DNA of 11,024 nucleotides from an uncultured Chloroflexota bacterium. GTDB lineage: Bacteria > Chloroflexota > Anaerolineae > Anaerolineales > Anaerolineaceae. Below the pieces are notes generated by a model. It made no database searches. It had not been told where the DNA came from and worked only from the letters and a program-made list of their open reading frames with translations. Below, in pieces: positions 1-5,528 of this stretch (position 1 is the first letter of the stretch; each line of letters opens with the position of its first letter). The position numbers and the translations under genes were made by a program. The stretch lies in the NCBI GenBank assembly GCA_902795255.1, contig CADBKS010000092.1:1-11024 (forward strand), in the 5' to 3' direction.

Positions 1-787
1 TTAAATTGTTCTATTATTCTTACGTTTTTCTTGGCTATTGATCTATTTCCATCTTTTACATTGAAAGTAGTTTTATTCTTTTCTGTATAGTCAGGATTTT
101 CTTCAGATAATATCTTGTTTGGATACATCTTCCATTCATATGTCACATATTCATTTTTTTCTAATCCAGAAATAGTATCAGATGTTTCTACTGTAAGTTT
201 TGGTATTCTTCTAGGTCCTTCTGTATTAGTAGCGGAATAATAATATATTTTTCCGTCAAAGTTATCATCTTCTACTCCCACTGGAGGATTTTCTCCATCA
301 CAATTTATTGTTAATTGTGGAGGGTCTGTATCTTCACCAGAATTACAAAGACTATTTTTAATATGATTATAATTTCCGGTATTACCTGTTAAATTTTTTG
401 TATCACCACCATTACTACAAGTTAGATATACTTCATAGTATGATGTTCCTTTTATGTTCCTTTTAGTTTTCTAACAATAATACCATTATTATTATTCTTA
501 CATTCATATCCTGATATCTTTGTTGTAGTTATTAATTTCTTTTGTACTAAGCTATTGAAGTCAATATATGCACAACCTGTATCACTTCTTCCAAAAAGAT
601 CTTCTTCATATTGATCTTCATATACTTTAGCTGCTTCTAATACTGTTCTTTCATAGTCATCAAATTTCTTTTCTTGGTTTTCTCTTTGTAAATTATGAAT
701 AGCAGGTAAAGTCATAATCATAATTATCCCAATTATGGTTATAGCAACTAATAATTCAATTAGTGTAAATCCTTTTCTATCCTTCAT
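1..787 (-). pseudogene. Type IV prepilin-like surface protein, frameshifted by an 11-bp duplication; 3' end beyond the window
   Basis: The N-terminus is a class III prepilin signal: MKDRKG followed by FTLIELLVAITIIGIIMIM. Prepilin peptidase would cut after Gly6, leaving mature Phe1 with Glu at +5, then a hydrophobic helix that anchors and assembles such proteins. The ATG at 787-785 is chosen because AGGTGAT lies 4-5 nt upstream; the frame stays open to 862 but would overlap rpmF. After 111 codons the frame hits TAA (454-452) created by an exact 11-bp tandem duplication (443-464). Removing one copy restores one frame that runs open for about 147 more codons to base 3 with no stop. That downstream part has an Ig-like look (DTISGLEKNEYVTYEW, FNVKDGN) as in large pseudopilin-type surface proteins of gut Bacillota. 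No reinitiation site is visible after the stop. It follows rpmF with its own short spacer. Could be a real broken or phase-variable gene, or an assembly error. Confidence 0.75.
443..464. repeat. Exact 11-bp tandem duplication inside the prepilin gene
   Basis: The plus strand carries ATGTTCCTTTT twice in direct succession (443-453 and 454-464). On the coding (minus) strand this reads AAAAGGAACAT twice. Eleven is not a multiple of three, so the second copy shifts the frame and produces the TAA at 454-452. With a single copy the upstream and downstream reading frames join perfectly. Confidence 0.95.
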
Positions 788-831
788 AGAATCACCTATT
801 ATCATTCTAACATATTTATAAAATATTTCAT

Positions 832-856
832 AAAAAAAATAAGACATAGTCTTATT
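832..856 (-). terminator. AT-rich hairpin terminator overlapping the rpmF stop codon
   Basis: Read on the minus strand, AATAAGAC and GTCTTATT form a perfect 8-bp stem with a 3-nt loop, followed directly by a run of T (positions 837-832). The rpmF TAA lies inside the left arm. The stem has only two G-C pairs, so termination may be partial. It separates the yceD-rpmF unit from the prepilin-like gene. Confidence 0.6.
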
Positions 857-1061
857 CTTCATTATTGTTTTCTAGTTTGTTTTCACCTTTATAGAATCCA
901 CATTTAGGACATACTCTATGAGGTTTAATCATTTCTCCGCAATTTGGACATTTTACCATTCCTGGTACTTCTAATGCCATATGTGATCTTCTTTTTCTTT
1001 TTCTTGTTTTAGACACTTTATGATCAGGTACTGCGAAAAATTGAATATCTAATTTCATCAT
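852..1061 (-). CDS. rpmF: 50S ribosomal protein bL32 with a Prp-type N-terminal extension
   Basis: Small protein of the large ribosomal subunit. The 69-aa product contains the bL32 core ([17 protein letters not shown], then ALEVPG) and a zinc ribbon of the four-cysteine type, Cys38-x2-Cys41 and Cys51-x2-Cys54. The ATG at 1061-1059 is chosen because GAGGAG (1075-1070) sits 8 nt upstream; a GTG at 1070 would overlap that Shine-Dalgarno and is rejected. The RBS lies in the last codons of yceD, whose TGA is at 1069-1067, so translation is probably coupled. Odd point: residues 1-10 are [10 protein letters not shown] instead of the usual Met-Ala. This is the LxLQFF/A processing motif known from bL27 of Bacillota, where protease Prp cuts between Phe9 and Ala10. 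A cut at the same place here would leave AVPDHK, the standard mature bL32 start. Identity is sure; processing is inferred. Confidence 0.95.
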   Translation of the reverse strand: MMKLDIQFFAVPDHKVSKTRKRKRRSHMALEVPGMVKCPNCGEMIKPHRVCPKCGFYKGENKLENNNEE

Positions 1062-1066
1062 CTTTA

Positions 1067-1546
1067 TCACTCCTCTTTATAATCTTCCAATAATTCTTTA
1101 AATGGATTGTTTTTATTAGTTTCTCTTGAACCTTCATCTATTAGTTTCCAATCCTTATTAGAAAATTTATCATAATTTTCTACTTTAGTAAATTTAATTG
1201 GGACTTCCAGTTCTATATTTTCCCACAAAAATTCAAATATATCAAGTGAATTTTCATTATTTTTGAAATTTTCTTCCAAAAAATCATCATATTCTATTGA
1301 AAAATCATAGTCAATTAAGTTCGAATCTATTGAATCTAATAGTTTCATTGTTCCTGAAATATTACAATTTACATATAATTCATCTTCTAAATCATTGTTT
1401 GTTTCTAACTTAATATAACCTTCTACATCTATTTCTGATAATTCTTTAATTCTTTCATCTACTATTAACTCTTCTGGGATAGTATACTTATTTGTTATGT
1501 CTAGTTTGTCTACGTCTTTATTATATAATCTATTTAAATCTATCAT
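1067..1546 (-). CDS. yceD: YceD/DUF177 family protein, ribosome-associated accessory factor
   Basis: 159-aa acidic soluble protein. DUF177 (YceD) proteins are almost always encoded directly before rpmF and have been linked to large-subunit rRNA; the exact role is poorly defined. Support here is the position immediately upstream of rpmF, the length, the family-like middle (a beta-rich stretch ending in IELEVPIKF) and the typical C-terminal ending [13 protein letters not shown]. The ATG at 1546-1544 has AAGGAG a few nt upstream, and that RBS lies inside the last codons of the preceding gene, whose TAA is 1 nt before the ATG. Only one cysteine is visible, so the CxxC-type pair seen in some homologues is missing. 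Composition is low GC like the neighbours. Confidence 0.8.
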   Translation of the reverse strand: MIDLNRLYNKDVDKLDITNKYTIPEELIVDERIKELSEIDVEGYIKLETNNDLEDELYVNCNISGTMKLLDSIDSNLIDYDFSIEYDDFLEENFKNNENSLDIFEFLWENIELEVPIKFTKVENYDKFSNKDWKLIDEGSRETNKNNPFKELLEDYKEE

Positions 1547-1547
1547 A

Positions 1548-2072
1548 TTATCTCCTTGCTAAAATTGAATCATTTTCAATAATTTGAATTTTACCATGAT
1601 AATGTAGATCAAAATTAGTTGTTTCTATTTCACTTGCTACCCAAACACGTATAGTATAATTTTGTTCATCTAAAGCCTTTATTTCTGTTTCTAGAAGAAT
1701 ATTGTCTGTTAGTTCATTTATTGTATATATATTATTTTTTCCATTATTCTCTTTTATTGATACTTTTATATGTTCTTTTGGAATACTTATTTCAGAACAC
1801 TCATCTTTTTCTATTGTTTCTACATCGTCAACTAGTTTAATTGTTACTTTTACTGGTTCAGTTAAATTATTTTTAATAGAAAATTCATATGGTTTTCCTG
1901 ATAAACCTAAATTATCACTTAGAGGAGTGACTTTAGTAATACTTATTTTTTCACCACTCTTATCATGAAATGTTATATCTAGAGAACTAGATGCATAATC
2001 TACACTTCTTTCTTTATGAAATCTATTATAAATTTGAAACGGAGATATGGATAACGAAATTTCACATTCCCG
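1548..2072 (-). CDS. C-terminal part of a TasA/camelysin-like surface protein, 5' end lost at the sequence junction
   Basis: A minus-strand frame is open from the stop TAA (1550-1548) back to 2072, about 174 codons without any Met suitable as a start; an in-frame TAA sits at 2075-2073, just across the composition break. The gene is therefore truncated by the junction, and its last few codons near 2045-2072 may be foreign. The product reads as a beta-sandwich domain: SLDITFHDKSGEK, ITKVTPLSDNLGL, PYEFSIKNN, VKVTIKLVDD, YTIRVWVAS, HGKIQIIEND. This order (PLSD...GL...P-Y-x-F-x-I-x-N, then Y-x-[IL]-R-[VL]-W) recalls the TasA/CalY-type proteins that depend on SipW-like signal peptidases in gut Bacillota. 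The signal peptide region is missing, so secretion is inferred. Its end carries the RBS of yceD, so the two are probably co-transcribed. Family call is from memory of the pattern. Confidence 0.6.
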   Translation of the reverse strand, partial: RECEISLSISPFQIYNRFHKERSVDYASSSLDITFHDKSGEKISITKVTPLSDNLGLSGKPYEFSIKNNLTEPVKVTIKLVDDVETIEKDECSEISIPKEHIKVSIKENNGKNNIYTINELTDNILLETEIKALDEQNYTIRVWVASEIETTNFDLHYHGKIQIIENDSILARR

Positions 2073-2154
2073 TTATGGCCGGGAAAGCCGCCGTTTTACA
2101 AGCACATTTATTCCATTTTTGAGCCATCAGAAGGCCGTCTGATGGTATAATTAA
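2040..2154. other. Composition break: AT-rich piece joined to GC-rich piece
   Basis: Left of about 2040 every gene uses AT-rich codons; right of about 2075 the sequence becomes GC-rich and stays so to the end. The minus-strand gene on the left loses its frame at 2073-2075, and the first gene on the right starts at 2155. There is no integrase, insertion sequence end, tRNA or target-site duplication here. The exact join cannot be fixed by eye; 2041-2075 is the most likely interval. Confidence 0.8.
2124..2151 (+). promoter_or_regulatory. Extended -10 promoter abutting an operator-like palindrome, before the membrane protein-gyrB unit
   Basis: TGGTATAAT (2143-2151) is a full extended -10 element. 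No -35 is recognisable at the right spacing. Its place is taken by a near-perfect palindrome, CCATCAGA (2124-2131), 6 nt, TCTGATGG (2138-2145), with GGCC at the centre, so only one pair of the 22 positions is not symmetric. No T run follows, which argues against a terminator. The expected start of transcription is around 2157-2159, almost on the start codons at 2155 and 2161. Confidence 0.45.
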
Positions 2155-3198
2155 ATGGTTATGGAAAGCAACGAAACACCCTCCGCGACCCCGCTTCCGC
2201 GGGTACTGAAAGTACTCGGTGAAGGCTGCAGCACCGCTGCAAACAACGTCACCCTGATGGCCCTGCCGATGGCGCTGGACCTGTTTTTACTGTTCGGTCC
2301 CAGGCTGCGGGTCAGCCGGGTCCTGCAGCCCGTTTTTGACACCGCCTATGGTCAGATGCTCCAGACGGTCCCAGCCGGCACAGCCGCCCAGCTGGAACCC
2401 GCGCTGGAAGCAGTCCGGAGCATGCTGCGCTCGGTCAATCTTTTCGCGTCCGTTCAGACCTTCCCGATCGGCGTCAGCGCCATCAACGCCTTCGGCGGGG
2501 ACAGCACCCCGCTGGGGAGCGCCGTTTCGGTCGAAATGACCTCGATCCTGCAGATCATCCCGATTCTGGCCGCCTTGCTCCTGCTCGGCGTTTTTCTCGG
2601 CACCGCATTTTTTTCACTCACCGCACGGGCCTCTGTCCGGACCGGGAAAAAATTTACGGTGCAGGATTTCGGGAAACAGTTTCTCAATACCGTTCTTTTC
2701 TATCTCGCGCTCATTGTCGTACTGTTCATTCTCTCCGTGCCGGCCAGTTGCATCATGACCTTCAGTTTCATGATCTCACCGATCATCTACCAGCTTCTCA
2801 CGATCGTCCTGATCGCTGCCGGATGCTGGCTGGTCATTCCGCTGTTTTATATTCCGCACAGCATTTTTGTGAACAATTACGATCTGCCCCAATCGATCCG
2901 TGAAAGCATTCAGCTGGGGTCCTGGAGCGGGCCGGTGACCGTCCGGTTCATCCTGTTCTCCATCGTGATCACGATGGGTCTGGACATGATCTGGGCGATC
3001 CCGGAACAATCCTCCTGGCTGGTCCTCATCAGCATTTTCGGCCACGCGTATGTCTCAGCCGCGATGCTTTCCGGCTCATTCATCCTGTTCAAGGAACTGG
3101 AACAGTGGCAGCAGGAAAATCAGGCATTTCTCACCTGGAGAAAAGCCTTCCTCCGTTTACCCAAGCTTTTCAAAAAGGAACCCGAACAACATGACTGA
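2155..3198 (+). CDS. Polytopic membrane protein of unknown function, co-encoded with gyrB
   Basis: 347 aa if started at ATG 2155, 345 aa from ATG 2161; no Shine-Dalgarno is visible before either, and a promoter -10 lies directly upstream, so leaderless translation is possible. Hydrophobic segments lie at about residues 32-48, 130-156, 176-196, 199-231 (one long or two), 263-282 and 288-312. A polar, extracytoplasmic-looking segment (about 50-128) follows the first helix. The tail (313-347) is basic and probably cytoplasmic. The stretch [17 protein letters not shown] resembles, from memory, the first helix of uncharacterised Chloroflexota membrane proteins. I cannot name a function and no catalytic motif is seen. 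The stop TGA overlaps the gyrB ATG by 8 nt (ATGACTGA), so the two form one transcript with coupled translation. Confidence 0.8.
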   Translation: MVMESNETPSATPLPRVLKVLGEGCSTAANNVTLMALPMALDLFLLFGPRLRVSRVLQPVFDTAYGQMLQTVPAGTAAQLEPALEAVRSMLRSVNLFASVQTFPIGVSAINAFGGDSTPLGSAVSVEMTSILQIIPILAALLLLGVFLGTAFFSLTARASVRTGKKFTVQDFGKQFLNTVLFYLALIVVLFILSVPASCIMTFSFMISPIIYQLLTIVLIAAGCWLVIPLFYIPHSIFVNNYDLPQSIRESIQLGSWSGPVTVRFILFSIVITMGLDMIWAIPEQSSWLVLISIFGHAYVSAAMLSGSFILFKELEQWQQENQAFLTWRKAFLRLPKLFKKEPEQHD

Positions 3199-5125
3199 AA
3201 TCAACACAACTGTAAACACCAATTACGATGCAAGCAAGATCCAGGTACTGGAAGGCCTCGAAGCCGTCCGGCGCCGCCCCGGGATGTACGTCGGCGGTAC
3301 GGACTCGAAAGCGCTCCATCACCTGGTTTATGAAGTCGTGGACAACGCGATCGACGAAGCGCTGGCAGGCTACTGCACCGACATCGAAGTAACGATCCAT
3401 GAAGACCAGAGCGTGACCGTTTCGGACAACGGCCGCGGCATCCCGGTGGACATCCACCCGACCAAAAAGATCTCCGCACTGGAAGTCGTTCTGACAACGC
3501 TGCATGCCGGCGGTAAATTCGGCGGCGGCGGTTACAAAGTGTCCGGCGGTCTGCACGGTGTCGGTTCCTCGGCCGTGAACGCGCTTTCCGAATGGATGGA
3601 AGCCCGTGTCTACCGCGGAGGGAAGATCTATTTCCAGCGCTACCACCAGGGTCATCCGGATGAACGCGTCAAAGTCATCGGTGACTGCCCCGAAGACAAG
3701 ACCGGGACCGAGATCACTTTCCGCTTCGACCCCACCATTTTCAAGGAAGAAACGGAAGGCCTGAATTACAAAACACTGCTCAACCGTTTCCGCGAAATGG
3801 CATTCGTGACCCGCAAGACCAACATCCATCTGGTCGACGAACGCTCCGGCGAAGAGATCACGTTCTACTTTGCAGGCGGGATCACCTCCTTCGTCCATTA
3901 CCTGAACCAGGGACGCAAACCGCTGCACAACGTCGTATACGGCGAAAAGGAGATCGACAACGTCGGCATCGAAGTCGCCATCCAGTATACGGACGCCTAC
4001 AACGAGACCGTCTACTCCTTCGCCAACACGATCAACACCATCGACGGCGGTACCCACATGACCGGTCTCCGCACGGCTGTGACCCGCGTGATCAACGACT
4101 ACGCGCACAAAGCGAACCTGCTCAAGGAAAATGACAAAAACTTCTCGGGTGATGACACCCGCGAGGGCATCACCGCCATCGTCTCCATCAAGCATCCGGA
4201 TCCGCAGTTTGAAAGCCAGACAAAAGTGAAGCTGATGAACACCGAAGTCCAGACCTACGTCCAGCAGGTCGTCGGTGAATGCTTCAAGGAGTTTCTGGAG
4301 AACAATCCGAGCGCGGGGAAAGCCATCGTTGCCCGGTGCCAGACTTCGGCCCGTGCCCGTGACGCGGCCCAGCATGCCCGAGACCTGGTCTTCCGCAAGT
4401 CCGTACTGGAAAGCATGACGCTCCCGGGCAAACTCGCGGACTGCTCCGGCCGTGATCCCTCCAAAGCCGAGCTCTACATCGTCGAAGGGGACTCTGCAGG
4501 CGGTTCCGCGAAACAGGGACGCGACCGTTCCTTCCAGGCGATCCTGCCGCTGCGCGGCAAGATCCTGAACACCGAACGTGCCAGCGCCGATAAGATCTTC
4601 GCCAACAACGAAGTGAAAGCCATGATCTCCGCCATCGGCACCGGCATCAACGAAAACTTCAACATGAAGAACCTGCGCTACGACCGCATCATCATCATGA
4701 CCGATGCGGATGTCGACGGCAGCCACATCCGGACGCTGCTGCTGACCTTCTTCTTCCGCTATATGCCGGAACTGATCACGGACGGGCATGTTTATATCGC
4801 CCAGCCGCCGCTTTACCGCATCCAGTCCGGGAAGAAAGTCCAGTATGCCTACAGCGACAACGAACGCGATGACATGCTCAAAAAACTCGGCGCCACCGCT
4901 GCGGAAAAGGCAGCCATCCAGCGTTACAAAGGGCTGGGTGAAATGAACGCCGAACAGCTGTGGGACACCACCATGAACCCGGAAAACCGCACGCTGCTGC
5001 AGGTCCATCTGGCGGACTCCATGGCTGCGGACAAGACCTTCACCATGCTGATGGGGTCCGAAGTCCCGCCCAGAAGCCGCTTCATCCAGACACACGCCGC
5101 GGAAGTCCGCAACCTGGACGTGTAA
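3191..5125 (+). CDS. gyrB: DNA gyrase subunit B (type IIA topoisomerase ATPase subunit)
   Basis: ATPase and strand-passage subunit of DNA gyrase, which with GyrA introduces negative supercoils using ATP; cytoplasmic. The 644-aa length is normal. Domains in order: GHKL ATPase with E48-x2-DN52, D79-NGRG and GGLHGVG (119-125); transducer domain (about 225-400); TOPRIM with [15 protein letters not shown] starting at Glu432, PLRGKILN, and the metal site D505-A-D507-V-D509; C-terminal [15 protein letters not shown] and the end VRNLDV. All key residues are present. ATG 3191 is chosen because the conserved part begins soon after ([20 protein letters not shown]) and AAGGAA lies 10 nt upstream; the frame is open farther upstream but only inside the preceding gene. 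GyrA is not nearby. ParE is the main alternative, but the sequence reads as gyrase. MYVGGTD and FIQTHA point to a Chloroflexota-like source. Confidence 0.95.
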   Translation: MTEINTTVNTNYDASKIQVLEGLEAVRRRPGMYVGGTDSKALHHLVYEVVDNAIDEALAGYCTDIEVTIHEDQSVTVSDNGRGIPVDIHPTKKISALEVVLTTLHAGGKFGGGGYKVSGGLHGVGSSAVNALSEWMEARVYRGGKIYFQRYHQGHPDERVKVIGDCPEDKTGTEITFRFDPTIFKEETEGLNYKTLLNRFREMAFVTRKTNIHLVDERSGEEITFYFAGGITSFVHYLNQGRKPLHNVVYGEKEIDNVGIEVAIQYTDAYNETVYSFANTINTIDGGTHMTGLRTAVTRVINDYAHKANLLKENDKNFSGDDTREGITAIVSIKHPDPQFESQTKVKLMNTEVQTYVQQVVGECFKEFLENNPSAGKAIVARCQTSARARDAAQHARDLVFRKSVLESMTLPGKLADCSGRDPSKAELYIVEGDSAGGSAKQGRDRSFQAILPLRGKILNTERASADKIFANNEVKAMISAIGTGINENFNMKNLRYDRIIIMTDADVDGSHIRTLLLTFFFRYMPELITDGHVYIAQPPLYRIQSGKKVQYAYSDNERDDMLKKLGATAAEKAAIQRYKGLGEMNAEQLWDTTMNPENRTLLQVHLADSMAADKTFTMLMGSEVPPRSRFIQTHAAEVRNLDV

Positions 5126-5141
5126 TCGATCAGAACAAGAG

Positions 5142-5173
5142 GAACCGCTCCCACAGCACGGAGCGGTTCTTTT
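5142..5173 (+). terminator. Rho-independent terminator after gyrB
   Basis: GAACCGCTCC (5142-5151) and GGAGCGGTTC (5160-5169) make a perfect 10-bp stem with an 8-nt loop, followed by TTTT. It lies 17 nt after the gyrB stop and ends the membrane protein-gyrB transcript. Confidence 0.9.
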
Positions 5174-5245
5174 ATATTTACCGCAAGGCCGGTCCAGACA
5201 GCTGCAGAAATGCCCGGAGCGGCACATCCCGACTGCCAAAGCCGT

Positions 5246-5350
5246 GGGGACAGTTCCCTGTACCCTGACAGCGTTCGGATGGCAGATGTCCCCATTCCCC
5301 GGCATCAAAGCCCTAATCTCTCAACGCAGATGGCAAAGGAAACCGTCCCC
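5246..5350. repeat. Imperfect inverted pair of GGGGAC(A/G)GTTCC-type elements
   Basis: GGGGACAGTTCCC at 5246-5258 is matched in inverse orientation by GGAAACCGTCCCC at 5338-5350 (reverse complement GGGGACGGTTTCC). A further TGTCCCC (5288-5294) lies between them, also inverse to GGGGACA. From memory, GGGGACRGTTCC motifs recur in intergenic repeats of many gut bacteria, sometimes linked to REP-associated Y1 transposases; no transposase is present here. Confidence 0.5.
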
Positions 5351-5396
5351 TTCCTCCACGCGCAGCATATAAATCCGACGCGAAGCGTCACCTTAA

Positions 5397-5426
5397 CTTC
5401 ACTCTTCACACTTCACTCTTCACTCT
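5397..5426. repeat. Heptamer tandem repeat, four copies of CTTCAC(T/A)
   Basis: CTTCACT, CTTCACA, CTTCACT and CTTCACT run head to tail from 5397 to 5424, then CT. The array is non-coding and lies about 100 bp before the start of the secreted-protein gene. Confidence 0.85.
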
Positions 5427-5450
5427 GCTTCCGAAAATGATTTTTCTCAC

Positions 5451-5479
5451 TTGTCATTCATATAAAGATATTGTAAACT
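5451..5479 (+). promoter_or_regulatory. Candidate promoter of the secreted-protein gene
   Basis: TTGTCA (5451-5456), 17 nt, then TAAACT (5474-5479) preceded by TG. The -35 is 5 of 6 to consensus, the -10 only 4 of 6. It is in the one AT-rich part of the spacer and would give a leader of about 40 nt with a strong GGAGG before the ATG at 5529. Confidence 0.4.
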
Positions 5480-5528
5480 TATATAAGCAGGATTATGTTT
5501 ATCAGTTTTTCAAAAAACGGAGGTAAAT

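Larger units (their letters stand above)
5174..5528. other. Non-coding spacer built from short repeats
   Basis: No convincing gene is seen on either strand in this 355-bp stretch. It holds a split inverted pair (5246-5350), a small GACGC-GAA-GCGTC hairpin (5377-5389), a heptamer tandem repeat (5397-5426), then an AT-rich promoter zone leading to the next gene. The change from GC-rich to AT-rich within the spacer is around 5430. Confidence 0.6.

Noticed and set aside
788..862. Upstream extension of the prepilin by 25 residues
   Set aside because: It would run through the rpmF terminator and overlap rpmF; prepilin leaders are short and AGGTGAT precedes the ATG at 787.
1702..1968. Plus-strand open frame in the AT-rich part
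   Set aside because: The opposite strand has a longer frame coupled to yceD with domain-like content; this one is Ser/Phe-rich noise.
2124..2145. Palindrome as the terminator of an upstream gene
   Set aside because: It is followed by TATAATTAAAT rather than a T run, and it fuses with an extended -10 element.
3050..3190. Upstream extension of GyrB by 47 residues
   Set aside because: It lies wholly inside the membrane protein gene and is not GyrB-like; ATG 3191 has an RBS and begins next to the conserved region.
3170..5308. Long minus-strand open frame (712 codons) opposite gyrB
   Set aside because: It is the antisense shadow of a high-GC gene; the plus strand encodes an intact GyrB with all motifs.
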